Shown here in pieces: positions 30,815 to 40,700 of a stretch of DNA of 64,000 nucleotides. The notes beneath the pieces were generated by a model that made no database searches, was not told where the DNA came from, and saw nothing but the letters and a program-made list of their open reading frames with translations. The stretch comes from Cognatiluteimonas sedimenti (GTDB taxonomy: Bacteria; Pseudomonadota; Gammaproteobacteria; Xanthomonadales; Xanthomonadaceae), in NCBI RefSeq assembly GCF_022808325.1, contig NZ_JALGCL010000001.1, positions 601,780 to 665,779 on the forward strand. Reading direction: 5' to 3'. The first letter of the stretch is position 1, and every line of letters starts with the position of its first letter. The position numbers were made by a program, and so were the translations under genes.

Positions 30815-31404
30815 AGGCCGTGTGCGTCTACTGCGGCTCCAACGCGGGTTCGCGGCCGGCGTATGCCGCGCGCGCAGCCGCGTTGGGAACCCGGCTGGCG
30901 CGCGAGGGCCTGGCCGTCGTGTACGGCGGCGGCAACGTCGGCCTGATGGGCGTGGTCGCCGACGCCGCGCTGGCGGCGGGCGGCGAAGTGGTGGGCGTCA
31001 TCCCCGAGCAGCTGGTCAACTGGGAAGTCGCCCACCGCGGCGTCAGCCGCCTCGAGATCGTCGCCAACATGCACGAGCGCAAGGCCCGCATGTTCGACCT
31101 GTCGGATGCCTTCGTCGCACTGCCGGGCGGCTTCGGCACGCTCGACGAAATGTTCGAGATGCTGACCTGGCGACAGCTCGGCCTCGGCGACAAGCCCTGC
31201 GCCTTCCTCGACGTCGACGGCTTCTACGCGCCGCTGGTGGCGATGCTGGACCGGATGGTCGACGAGCGCTTCCTGCACGCCGACCAGCGGAACGACCTGT
31301 GGCACGGCGACGACATCGACGCCCTGCTCGCGTGGATGCGCGACTACCGGCCGGCGCGGGCGGACAAGTGGCTGGACGAAAAACGCCGCGGCGACCTGCG
31401 TTGA
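30811..31404 (+). CDS. LOG-family protein (cytokinin riboside 5'-monophosphate phosphoribohydrolase type)
   Basis: A 197-residue Rossmann-fold enzyme predicted to cleave the N-glycosidic bond of purine nucleoside monophosphates. Bacterial homologues act on AMP or cytokinin nucleotides. Family motifs are VYGGGNVGLMGVVADAA and the catalytic PGGFGTLDE, followed by EMLTWRQLGL. Start ATG 30811 gives MKAVCVYCGSN and overlaps the DUF3147 stop. An upstream ATG at 30790 lies inside that gene. Whether this strain makes cytokinins cannot be told; a housekeeping nucleotide-salvage role is equally possible. Confidence 0.93.
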   Translation: MKAVCVYCGSNAGSRPAYAARAAALGTRLAREGLAVVYGGGNVGLMGVVADAALAAGGEVVGVIPEQLVNWEVAHRGVSRLEIVANMHERKARMFDLSDAFVALPGGFGTLDEMFEMLTWRQLGLGDKPCAFLDVDGFYAPLVAMLDRMVDERFLHADQRNDLWHGDDIDALLAWMRDYRPARADKWLDEKRRGDLR

Positions 31405-31411
31405 GGACGAC

Positions 31412-32401
31412 ATGATCCCGGACCGTTTCCCCGCTTTCCGAATCCACGATGACGCCAGCGGTTACCACGCCGGCATCGAGGACGTCACGCTCGACCAGCT
31501 CGCCGCGGGCGAAGTCGTGGTCAGGGCCGCGTACTCGTCGGTCAACTTCAAGGACGCGCTCGCCGGCACCGGCAAGGGCAGGATCCTGCGCCGCTTCCCG
31601 CTGGTCGGCGGGATCGACGTCGCCGGGCACGTGGTGGCCTCGGCCGACCCGGGGTTCCGCGAAGGCGACGCCGTGCTGGTCACCGGCTGCGGCTTGAGCG
31701 AGACCCGCGATGGCGGCTACGCCCAATACGCGCGGCTGCAGGCGCAATGGACGATTCCCCTGCCCGCCGGTCTCTCGCTGCGCGAAAGCATGATCCTGGG
31801 CACCGCCGGATTCACCGCCGCGCTTGCCCTGTACCGCATGCTCGACAACCGCCAGTCGCCCGAGCTCGGGCCGTTGTGCGTCACCGGCGCGACCGGCGGC
31901 GTCGGCTCGCTCGCGCTCGACATCTTCAGCCGCGCCGGCTTCGAAGTGCATGCGATCAGCGGCAAGGCCACGCAGCACGACTACCTCAAGGCGATCGGCG
32001 CCAGCCAGGTCCACGGTCGCGACGCGCTGGCGACCACGCGGCCGCTGGAGTCGGCACGCTTCGGCGGCGGCCTCGACAACGTCGGCGGCCCGATGCTCGC
32101 CAGCCTGCTGGCGCAGACCGCGCCCTACGGCAACGTCGCCAGCGCCGGGCTCGCCGCCTCGGCGGACCTGCACACCACGGTCATGCCGGGCATCATCCGC
32201 GGCGTCTCGCTGCTGGGCGTGGCCTCGGCCGGTACCGCGCGCGACATCCGCGACGCGGTCTGGCAACACCTCGCCAGCGACTGGAAGCCGCGCCACCTGG
32301 AACGCATCTGCACCCGCGAAACGACGCTGGAGGAGCTGCCCGGCGTGTTCGCCGGCATGCTCGCCGGCGGCTCGCTGGGCCGAACCCTGGTCAGGCTTTG
32401 A
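31412..32401 (+). CDS. acuI: Acrylyl-CoA reductase AcuI/YhdH-type zinc-independent MDR oxidoreductase
   Basis: NADPH-dependent reductase of the medium-chain dehydrogenase superfamily. AcuI reduces toxic acryloyl-CoA to propionyl-CoA. The 329-residue product has the YhdH/YhfP signature SSVNFKDALAGTGKGRILRRFPLVGGIDVAG (residues 42-72), the nucleotide loop VTGATGGVGSLALDI, and no catalytic zinc cysteines. The start is 7 bases after the LOG gene, so it ends the run that begins with sucA. Substrate by homology only. Confidence 0.9.
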   Translation: MIPDRFPAFRIHDDASGYHAGIEDVTLDQLAAGEVVVRAAYSSVNFKDALAGTGKGRILRRFPLVGGIDVAGHVVASADPGFREGDAVLVTGCGLSETRDGGYAQYARLQAQWTIPLPAGLSLRESMILGTAGFTAALALYRMLDNRQSPELGPLCVTGATGGVGSLALDIFSRAGFEVHAISGKATQHDYLKAIGASQVHGRDALATTRPLESARFGGGLDNVGGPMLASLLAQTAPYGNVASAGLAASADLHTTVMPGIIRGVSLLGVASAGTARDIRDAVWQHLASDWKPRHLERICTRETTLEELPGVFAGMLAGGSLGRTLVRL

Positions 32402-32477
32402 GGGCCCCGTGCCGGGACCCGTTTGCGGCAACCGGCGCGGCGGCTACAATCGGCCACGTCTTCCGGGGAAACACCGC

Positions 32478-32867
32478 ATGGCCCGTATCCTGATCGTCGA
32501 CGATTCGCCGTCGCAGCTGATGGGCATCCGCCGCATCGTCGAGAAGCTCGGCCACGAGGCCCTGACCGCCGAGGACGGCGCCGCCGGCGTCGAGGCGGCC
32601 AAGCGCGAACTGCCCGACCTGATCCTGATGGACGTGGTGATGCCGAACCTCAATGGCTTCCAGGCCACGCGTTCGATCACCCGCGAGCCGGCGACCAAGC
32701 ACATCCCGGTGATCCTGGTGACGACCAAGGACCAGGACACCGACCGCATGTGGGGCATGCGCCAGGGCGCCAGGGCTTACCTGACCAAGCCTTTCAGCGA
32801 GGATGAGCTGTCGCAGGTGATCTCCACCAACATTGGCGGCGGCGAACCGGGCCCCGCAGCCGCCTGA
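32478..32867 (+). CDS. pilH: Stand-alone response regulator receiver, PilH-like
   Basis: A 129-residue single receiver domain with no output domain. The acidic pair is Asp8-Asp9, the phospho-acceptor Asp52 (LILMDVVMPN), the switch Thr82 (VTTKDQDTDRMWGMRQGARAYLTKP) and the conserved Lys104. The stretch VTTKDQDTDRMWGMRQGA closely matches PilH of the Pseudomonas Pil-Chp twitching-motility system. The partner genes pilG, pilI, pilJ and chpA are not nearby, so the assignment rests on sequence only. It starts 76 bases after acuI and ends convergent to the cbpA-like gene. Confidence 0.82.
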   Translation: MARILIVDDSPSQLMGIRRIVEKLGHEALTAEDGAAGVEAAKRELPDLILMDVVMPNLNGFQATRSITREPATKHIPVILVTTKDQDTDRMWGMRQGARAYLTKPFSEDELSQVISTNIGGGEPGPAAA

Positions 32868-32955
32868 GCCCGCGCAACCCGCGGCACTGGTGGGCGGGGA
32901 CGGACGCAGCGGCCACGCCTTCGCGTCGATCCCGCAGCTTGGGCAATCGGGCGGG

Positions 32956-33879
32956 TCACGCCCGGCGCCAATCATCCCCGAACGCATCCCGCAGCGCGGC
33001 ATAGGCTTCGCGCTGGGCCTCCGCATCGGCCTTGGGCGCCAGCACTTCCAGTTCCACGATCTGGTCGCCCGCGGGTGCGCCCGGCAGGCCGCGTCCGCGC
33101 AGGCGCAGCTTGCGCCCGGCTTCCGAGTCGGCCGGGATCTTCAGCTCGACCGGCCCGCCCAGCGTCGGCACGCTGACCGTCGCACCGAGAGCCGCTTCCC
33201 ACGGCGCCACCGGCAGCACGTGGATGATGTTGCGGCCGTCCACCTCGAACTGCGGATGCGCCGCGTATTCGATCTCCAGCAGCAGGTCGCCGCCGCGGCC
33301 GCCCTGCCCGGCGAGCCGGATCGCCTGCCCCGGCTTCACGCCCTTGGGCACGCGCACGTCCAGGGTCTTGCCATTGATGCCGATGCGGACGCTGTCACCC
33401 CGATACACCGCTTCCAGCGGCACCGCCAGGCGCGCACGCCGGACTTGATCGGGCGCAGGTCCGCGCGGCTGCGGCCCGCGTGCGCCACCGAAGCCGGGAG
33501 CCGCGCGCCCGCCACGCCGCCGCCCGAACATTTCCTCGAAGAAGTCGCTGAAGCCGCCACCTGCGCCGCCGCCGGCGAAGATCTCGTCGAAATCGAAGTC
33601 GCCCTGCGCCCCGCCCTGGCCGAATCCACCCGGCGGCGGCTGCACCTCGTCGCCGGGGCGATAGCCGCGGGCGCGCAACTGGTCGTATGCATGGCGTTTG
33701 GCCGGATCGCGCAAGGCCTCGTAGGCTTCGTTGACCGCCTTGAACTTCTCCTCCGCCCCGGCTTCCTTGCTGACGTCGGGATGGTACTTGCGGGCCAGCC
33801 GCCGGTAGGCGGTCTTGATCTCGGCTTCGCCCGCGCTCGGCTCGACGCCGAGGATGTCGTAGTAGTCCTTGAATTGCAT
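32956..33879 (-). CDS. DnaJ-family co-chaperone, CbpA-like (type II J protein)
   Basis: Stimulates Hsp70 (DnaK) and delivers clients. The 307-residue product has a J domain with the HPD motif at 33-35 ([10 protein letters not shown]). A Gly/Phe/Arg-rich linker covers about 75-150 ([28 protein letters not shown]). Two beta-sandwich client domains follow without the zinc-finger cysteines, hence type II. Start ATG 33879. Divergent from the peroxiredoxin gene across 128 bases. Like E. coli CbpA but without an adjoining cbpM. Confidence 0.92.
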   Translation of the reverse strand: MQFKDYYDILGVEPSAGEAEIKTAYRRLARKYHPDVSKEAGAEEKFKAVNEAYEALRDPAKRHAYDQLRARGYRPGDEVQPPPGGFGQGGAQGDFDFDEIFAGGGAGGGFSDFFEEMFGRRRGGRAAPGFGGARGPQPRGPAPDQVRRARLAVPLEAVYRGDSVRIGINGKTLDVRVPKGVKPGQAIRLAGQGGRGGDLLLEIEYAAHPQFEVDGRNIIHVLPVAPWEAALGATVSVPTLGGPVELKIPADSEAGRKLRLRGRGLPGAPAGDQIVELEVLAPKADAEAQREAYAALRDAFGDDWRRA

Positions 33880-34007
33880 GGCACTCCCCGGCGCGCGGGC
33901 CGGTACGCGATGTCCAGGCCCGGATTATCGCAGCGTCGCCGCGACGGCGTTGACACGGCGTTAGCGTCGGCCCCGGCTAGACTGGCGCGATTCCACGGAG
34001 AACCCCA

Positions 34008-34487
34008 ATGCCCATCCAAGCCGGCGACCGCCTGCCAGAAGTCCCGCTGCAACGCATCCGCGACGGCATCGAAACCATCGATACCGGCAACCTGTTCGAA
34101 GGCCGGAAGATGGTGATCTTCGCGGTGCCGGGCGCGTTCACCCCAACCTGTTCGGAAAAGCACCTGCCGGGCTTCGTGGAGCATTTCGATGCATTCCGCG
34201 ACAAGGGCGTCGGCGTGGCCTGCCTGGCGGTGAACGACCCGTTCGTAATGCAGGCGTGGGCGCAGAGCCAGCACGTTCCGGACGGCCTGCTGATGCTGTC
34301 GGACGGCAATGGCGATTTCACCCGCGCGCTCGGCCTGCAGATGGACGCCAGCGCCTATGGCATGGGCACCCGCTCCAAGCGTTTCGCGATCTACGCCGAG
34401 GACGGCGTGGCGAAGAAGGTGCTGGTCGAGGCGCCGGGTGAATTCCGGGTGTCCTCCGCCGAGCACATGCTGACGCAGATCCCCTGA
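34008..34487 (+). CDS. Peroxiredoxin, Prx5-like
   Basis: A 159-residue thiol peroxidase that reduces hydrogen peroxide and organic peroxides. The peroxidatic Cys48 sits in PGAFTPTCSEKHLPGF. A second cysteine at 72 (VGVACLAVND) might be a resolving residue, but it lies in a strand and glutathione or glutaredoxin reduction is as likely. The C-terminal stretch RSKRFAIYAEDGVAKKVLVE is typical. It is immediately upstream of a ferritin-like gene (24 bases between stop and start), so the two may form an oxidative-stress pair. Confidence 0.93.
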   Translation: MPIQAGDRLPEVPLQRIRDGIETIDTGNLFEGRKMVIFAVPGAFTPTCSEKHLPGFVEHFDAFRDKGVGVACLAVNDPFVMQAWAQSQHVPDGLLMLSDGNGDFTRALGLQMDASAYGMGTRSKRFAIYAEDGVAKKVLVEAPGEFRVSSAEHMLTQIP

Positions 34488-34511
34488 TTCCGTTCCCGAA
34501 GGATGCCATCC

Positions 34512-35117
34512 ATGGCCAAGACACCCGCCGCCAAGAAGGCCACGCCCGCCACCGGCAAGCCGGGCACCGCAGCCCCGGCAGGCCCCGCCGGCATGACCGA
34601 CGTCGCCACGATGCGCCGCAACGCGCGCCGGAACATCGACCAGGGCGCCATCACCGAGACCTACAGCGCCGACAGGAACACCGTCATCAGGCTGCTGAAC
34701 GAGGCGCTGGCGACTGAGTGGGTCTGCGTGCTGCGGTATTACCGGCACTACTTCATGGCCTCGGGCATGTTCGCCGACGCGGTCAGGGCCGAATTCCTGG
34801 AGCATGCGATGCAGGAACAGGAGCACGCCAAACTGATCGCCGAGCGCATCGTGCAGCTCGGCGGGGAGCCTGACCTGAATCCGGACACGCTGACGCGCCG
34901 CGCCCACGCCGAGTACAAGCCCGGCACGGACCTGCGCGACATGGTCAAGGAAAACCTGGTGGCCGAGCGCATCGCGATCGACAGCTACCGCGAAATGGTG
35001 AACTACGTCGGCGACCGCGACACCACCACCAAGCGCATCCTCGAGCACGTGCTGGCGCAGGAAGAAGAACACGCCGACGACATGAAGGACCTGCTCGACG
35101 GCTGGATCGGTTCGTGA
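34512..35117 (+). CDS. Bacterioferritin/ferritin-like protein with basic N-terminal tail
   Basis: A 201-residue protein with a ferritin-like four-helix bundle. Di-iron ligands are visible as Glu in NEALATEWVCVLRYYRHYFMA, the ExxH motif in EHAMQEQEHAKLIAERI, Glu in ENLVAERIAIDSY, and EEEHADDM in the last helix. The first 35 residues are Lys/Ala/Pro-rich (MAKTPAAKKATPATGKPG), resembling the DNA-binding tails of Dps proteins. The ATG at 34512 has AAGGA with 8-base spacing and is preferred to the ATG at 34503. Likely role: iron storage or DNA protection together with the upstream peroxiredoxin. Which subfamily it belongs to (Bfr, Dps, DUF892-like) is uncertain. Confidence 0.85.
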   Translation: MAKTPAAKKATPATGKPGTAAPAGPAGMTDVATMRRNARRNIDQGAITETYSADRNTVIRLLNEALATEWVCVLRYYRHYFMASGMFADAVRAEFLEHAMQEQEHAKLIAERIVQLGGEPDLNPDTLTRRAHAEYKPGTDLRDMVKENLVAERIAIDSYREMVNYVGDRDTTTKRILEHVLAQEEEHADDMKDLLDGWIGS

Positions 35118-35194
35118 CCCGCCGGGGATGATGGCAACTGCGGGAAAACCTGCCATCGCACCCGGCTGAAGGCCCGGGCCGTACGCAGCCCGGC

Positions 35195-37594
35195 CTAGGG
35201 CAGTACCCGGAACCGTACGCTCGTCCATGCCCCGCTCTGCGCGAGCGCAGTGAGGGTGTGCTCGCCGGCTTCCGCAAAGTCATGCGCCAGGGGACTGGCG
35301 CCCTCGGACTGGCCGATCCGGCGACCATCCAGCAGCCATTGCACCGCCGAATCCGTGCCCAGCGCGCGCACCGACAGGCGCACCGCATGCTCGCTGCCCG
35401 GCGCCCGCGCCAGGGTCGCGCGATCGTTGATGCCCTCGATGCGCAGCTCCTGCACGGCGGCGCGACCGTCGGCCATGCAGTCCCCGGCCAGCGGCGGCAA
35501 CCGCGATGCGCGTCGCTCGGCGGCCGACAGCCATGGCGACGCCAGCGCCGGCCAGCGCGCGATCTCGGTGCGGCGCGTCGCGTGCGGCAGCGAGCAGGCC
35601 GCGGACACGCGTTCCCCGGTCGCCACGTCCAGTTCGAACCGCTCCCGACCGGCATTCCACAGCCGCGCGCCGCGCTCGGCGAACGTCGGCGGGACGACCC
35701 CGTCCAGCGTCCACGCCTTCATCCTGCGCTGGCAAAGCGCTGGCGGCTGCGATTCGGCGGCCGTGCCCAGCGGCCAGCAGATCTCGGTTTCAGCCACGTT
35801 GCGCGGCGGCGGCCTCGGCACGTTGTCGCCGCGGCGGCGCGGCAGGCTGTCGATGACTTCGAACATCAGCGGCAATGCGGTGACCCCGCCGTACTGCCCC
35901 GGCAACGGCGTGCCGTCCGGTCGACCGACCCAGACGCCCACCGTATGCCGCCGCGTGCCGCCGATGGCCCATGCATCGCGGAACCCATAGCTGGTGCCGG
36001 TCTTCCATGCGACCCGCGGTCGACCACGCGAGTCGAACGTGTCCTCGCGTTCTCCGGGGCGCGGGTTGGCCTCGAGCACGCTGCGCACGATCCACGCCGC
36101 GCCCGGCGACATCACGCGGCGGTCGATGCGCGGGTCGGCAGGCGTGTAGCGCACGCGCCCGGCGGCGCCCCCGCGGTTCAGCGCGGCATACGCGCCCACC
36201 AGGTCCTCCAGCCGCGCGCCGCTGCCGCCGAGGATCAGCGACAGGTTCGGCTTGGCGCCGCGCGGGTATTTCAGCGCGATGCCGGCGTTGTCCAGGCGCG
36301 CCGAGAACCGCGCCGGACCGACCCGGTCTAGCAGGTCGACCGCCGGGATGTTGAGCGACAGCCGCAGCGCCTGCGCCGCGCCGACCGGCCCGTTGAACGC
36401 CGCGTCGAAGTTGCCCGGCCGGTACCCGCCGAAGGACTGCGGCGCATCCACCAGCAGGCTCTCCGAGTGGATCAGGCCGTCGTCCAGCGCCATGCCGTAC
36501 AGGAACGGCTTGAGCGTGGAACCCGGCGAACGCCAGGCCCGCACCATGTCGACGTCGCCGAGCCTGGCCTTGTCGCCGAACGCGACCGAGCCGACGTAGG
36601 CGCGGGCTTCCATGGTCGCGTTGTCCACCACCAGCAGCGCCGCGGACGTGCGCGGCGGCAGCTCGGAGAAGTAGGCGGTGACGCGCTCTTCCAGGGTGCG
36701 CTGCAGCGCGGGATCGATCGTCGAACGGATCCGGGCCGAGCCCGGATGTTCGCCGTGCAGGCGCTGCGCCAGCAGTGCCGCCGAAAGCGGGGCATGCAGC
36801 GTGCGCGACACCACCGCCTCGACCTTGGCGTCGCGCACCTGTGCCGGGCTCCAGATGCCGAGTTCGGACATGCGGTCGAGCACCTTGTCGCGCGCCACGC
36901 GTGCGGCCTGCGGATGCCGGTCGGGCCGCCAGCGACTCGGCGCCTGCGGCAGCACCGCCAGCAACGCGGCCTCGGCGTGCGACAGGCGCGACGCCGGCTT
37001 GCCGAGGTAGGCGCGGCTTGCGGTTTCCACGCCTTCGATGGTGCCACCGAAGGGCGCGCGCTCCAGGTACAGGCCAAGGATCTCGCGCTTGGACAGGTGC
37101 GCTTCCAGCTGCAGTGCGCGCAGGATCTGCCTGGACTTGGTCAAGGGCGTGCGCCTGCCGCCGGCGGGCCGCTCGAGGATGCGCGCGACCTGCATCGTCA
37201 ACGTCGATCCGCCCGACACGATGTGGCCCCGCAGCAGCCACTGCCCGCCGGCACGCAGCAGCGAAACCGGGTTGACGCCGGGGTGCCGCCAGAACCAGCG
37301 GTCCTCGTAGCCCAGCAGCACCTGCAGGTACAGTGGCGAGACCTGGTCCGGGGTAACCGGATAACGCCACACGCCCTGGGCATCCGCGAACGCGCGCAAC
37401 GGCGTGCCATCGCCCGCCACCACCAGCGTGCTGGTATCCCGCGTTTCCGGCAGCGGCAGCGGGAAGGCGAAGTCCAGTACCAGGAGCGCGAGCAAGCCCG
37501 CGGCCGCGCCCCAGCGCAGCCACGGCAACAGGCGCCGCCAGCCGCGTGGCGCGGGACCGGACGATTCGCGTGCTGCGTGCCTTGCGGCGCCCAT
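35195..37594 (-). CDS. pbpC: Penicillin-binding protein 1C (bifunctional peptidoglycan synthase)
   Basis: Membrane-anchored class A PBP. From the ATG at 37594 the product is 799 residues (E. coli 770). A TTG at 37705 would add 37 residues without family similarity. One membrane helix (WGAAAGLLALLVLDFAFPLPLP) is followed by a GT51 glycosyltransferase domain with EDRWFWRHPGVNP and GGSTLTMQVAR. The transpeptidase domain has the active serine Ser359 (STLK to Lys362), the SLN triad element and Lys531 in KTGTS. A C-terminal BiPBP-type domain ends the protein. It lies downstream of alpha-2-macroglobulin on the same strand, the conserved yfhM-pbpC pairing in which PBP1C is thought to repair the wall after damage. 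Confidence 0.93.
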   Translation of the reverse strand: MGAARHAARESSGPAPRGWRRLLPWLRWGAAAGLLALLVLDFAFPLPLPETRDTSTLVVAGDGTPLRAFADAQGVWRYPVTPDQVSPLYLQVLLGYEDRWFWRHPGVNPVSLLRAGGQWLLRGHIVSGGSTLTMQVARILERPAGGRRTPLTKSRQILRALQLEAHLSKREILGLYLERAPFGGTIEGVETASRAYLGKPASRLSHAEAALLAVLPQAPSRWRPDRHPQAARVARDKVLDRMSELGIWSPAQVRDAKVEAVVSRTLHAPLSAALLAQRLHGEHPGSARIRSTIDPALQRTLEERVTAYFSELPPRTSAALLVVDNATMEARAYVGSVAFGDKARLGDVDMVRAWRSPGSTLKPFLYGMALDDGLIHSESLLVDAPQSFGGYRPGNFDAAFNGPVGAAQALRLSLNIPAVDLLDRVGPARFSARLDNAGIALKYPRGAKPNLSLILGGSGARLEDLVGAYAALNRGGAAGRVRYTPADPRIDRRVMSPGAAWIVRSVLEANPRPGEREDTFDSRGRPRVAWKTGTSYGFRDAWAIGGTRRHTVGVWVGRPDGTPLPGQYGGVTALPLMFEVIDSLPRRRGDNVPRPPPRNVAETEICWPLGTAAESQPPALCQRRMKAWTLDGVVPPTFAERGARLWNAGRERFELDVATGERVSAACSLPHATRRTEIARWPALASPWLSAAERRASRLPPLAGDCMADGRAAVQELRIEGINDRATLARAPGSEHAVRLSVRALGTDSAVQWLLDGRRIGQSEGASPLAHDFAEAGEHTLTALAQSGAWTSVRFRVLP

Positions 37595-37784
37595 GGCCGT
37601 ACCGGGTCCCACGGTGCCGCGCGGGCGCCCGGCGTTGCCGCTTCCGCGCAGGCGTGAAACGACAATCCTCAGTGGTTCCAGCAATGGCCGACGTTTGCGC
37701 GACAAGTGACCAGGTTCCCGCCCGCCCGGAACGGGCGATCGAACGGAGCGATGCTGCCCTGGATCCCGGAGTCAGGTTCCGGGG

Positions 37785-40700
37785 TCACGGCTGCACCACG
37801 GTGATGCTCGCCGGCACCGCGCGCCCTACCCCGCGCAGCTGCGGACGGTACATGTCCTCGACCAGCGGCGGCGGCGCGGTGTAGGTGCCCGGCGTCACCG
37901 CGCGGACCAGGTAGAACACGCGCGCCCGGTTCCCGGCCCGCAGCTTGAGCGCGGCCACGTAGCGGTCGTCGCGGTACTCCTCGTGCAGCACCTCGGCGGC
38001 GTTGGCGCGGTCGGTGATGTCGATGCCGTCGACCACCACGTCGGCCCACTGTTTCGCATCCCCCAGGTTGAAGTTCTCGACCTCCAGCCCCGCCGGCAAC
38101 AGGTCGGTGAGCAGCGCATCGGGCATGTCGCGGTCGGCAGTGATGCTGAGGCCGACGATCAAGGCTTCGCCCTCCTTCAGCGCCCCGGGTTTCCATGCCT
38201 TTCCGTCGATGCCGTACCACTTGCGCTCGACCTTGAGATCGCGGAAGTCCGGCGCCGGCGCGCTGCGCGGAACGCCGGCGACCTCCTGGCTCGCGTACAG
38301 CGGCGGCGCGCCTTCCGCGTCGAAGCGCACGCCCCTGGCGAGGGTGTCGTAATCGAACCTGCGGCCGACGATTTTCGCCGGCGCCGTGGCATCTTCCGCG
38401 CCGCCGACGTGCCAGGTGCCGGATACGCGCTTGTCCTGCCCGGCCGCCAAGGCCTTGCCCAGCCGCGCCAGCGCGACCTGTTCCTGCGTGCTCAGGTAAA
38501 GCCAGCCGCTGTCGCGACGCGCATCCAGTTCGCGACCCAGCTCGATCGCGTGCGCGTCGTACGCAGGCTTGGCGTAGCCGCGCTCATGGGTCAGCGCGAT
38601 CATCAGCGCGCTGTCGCGCAGCGGGCTGCCGTAGTCGCCGAGGTAACCCGGGCGGTCGCCCTTGAACGCAAAGCCCTCCGCGATCGCCTTCCCGCCGCGC
38701 GCCTTGTCGCCCTGCATCGCCAGCGCGAGCCCGAGCTGTACCAGCGGCAAGCCGGTCAGCGTGTTCCTGCGCTCGTTGTCGTACAGCGCGCGCAGCGTGC
38801 CGAGCGGCGCGCGGTTGACGCGCGCCAGCACGTATCCGGCGTGCGCCTGGTAGGCGAACTTCAGGTGCGAACGGTGGTCGTGGCCGTAGAACTCGTCGCC
38901 ACCGGCGAGCAGGCTCTCGTTGAGCCGCTGCAGCGCCTTCTGCAGGAGGTTCTCCGGAACCTGGAAACCGCCCTCGCGCGCATCGAGCAGGAACTCGGCC
39001 ACGTAGGGCGTCAGTCCCGGGTTGACGTAGTCGTCGTCGCCCCACATCGAGAAATGGCCGGAGCCCACCTGCATCGACGCCAGCCGGCCGAACGCGCCTT
39101 CCATCCGCGCGCGACGCGTGCCGGCGTCGAGCCCGGTGGCTCCCAGCATCTTTGCCGTCGCCGGGTCGAGCAGGAGCGCGGCATAGCCCTTGCTCGTCGT
39201 CTGCTCGGCGCAGCCGTAGGGATAATCGAGCGCGCCCTGCAGGGCGCTGGCGAAGGGGATCGGCGGAATCGCGCTGACCGTCATCCGCGCGTTGACCGAA
39301 CCGGGCATCAGGCCGGCGGCAAAATCCGCGCCCAGCGGGATCGGGCCGGGCGCGTCCAGCACCCGGGTCCGGGCGCGCAGCACGCCGGGCCAAGCCGGGC
39401 GCACCGGCAGGTCGTAACGGCGATCGACCTTGAAGCCGTTGCCTTCGACCCGCACGCGGACGTTGGCGGTGCCGTAGCCGGACTGCGCGGTGAGCGGGAA
39501 ACTGAGGGTCGACTTGCCTTCGACCGCGATCTTCGCGCTGCGGGCACTGTCGCCGATCGCGACCGGGCCGATGCCGTCCACCCGCACCTTGAAGTCGCCG
39601 CCCTTGCCGGTGAAGTTGGTGAGGTCGAGCGTCACCGTGCTGCGATCGCCCGGCGCCAGCACGCGCGGCAGGCTGGCCTCGGCGACGATCGGCGCGCGCA
39701 CCACGGTTTCCACGTCACGATTGCCGTAGCGATCCGCGGAGTACACCAGCGCCGAGACCCGCAAGGTGCCGTTGAAGTCCGGCACGGGCAGCTCGACGTG
39801 CGCATTGCCGCGGGCATCGAGTTTCACCGGCCCGGCGAACAGGTCCACGGTCTGCACCCGCGAAGTGGGTCGCCTTGCCTGCGGCAGGGCTTCCAGCGCC
39901 ATGTCGCCGCCGAAGCGCAGCCTGGCCATGCCGCCCTCGAAGCTCTCGATCACCCGCCCGTACAGGTCGTAGGCGTCGACCCCCAGCCGGCGCTGGGCGA
40001 AGAAGTGCTTGTTGGCATCGGGCACCGGGAAACGGGTGATGTTGAGGATGCCGACGTCGACCGCGGATACCGTCGCGAACGCGCGCTGCCCGGCGAGTTG
40101 CGGCACGCTGACCGTCACCCGCAACGGCTGCCCGGGACGCATCATGGGCGGCGCCTCGAGCCCGACCGCGACCCGGCGCGCCTTGCGGTCCATCGGCACC
40201 CAGGCCACGCCGACCGCGCGCGCCGGCGTCACCTTGCTCGGCGCACTCCCGCCGCGGAACACCAGCGCGGTGACATAGACGTCGTGCCGCTCCCACTCGC
40301 CGGTGACCGGTATCTCGAACGTGCTGCCGTCGGCCTCGACGTCAATCTCCTGCACGTACAGCAGCTTGTCGCTCTCGACCAGCAGCACGCCCTTGCCGGG
40401 GTGCGGCGGCGTGACGGTGGCCTTGAGGGTATCGCCGGCCTTGTAGCCGGTCCGGTCCAGCGACAGCTTCACCTTGTCGGGCCGCGCGTCGAGGCCACGG
40501 TTCTGGTCGTCCCAGCTCCAGCCGGCGCGGAACGGGTAACGCATGGTCAGCCCGGTTGCCGGATCGAGCACGTCGACGCGGTACTCGCCCCATTCCACGA
40601 GAAAATCCAGGCGCGTGGCGGTGGCCGCGGAATCGACCGTCCTGGTTTCCACGTTCTCGAAACGGCGGGTGAAGTCGTAGTCCCAGCCGCCGTCCTCGTC

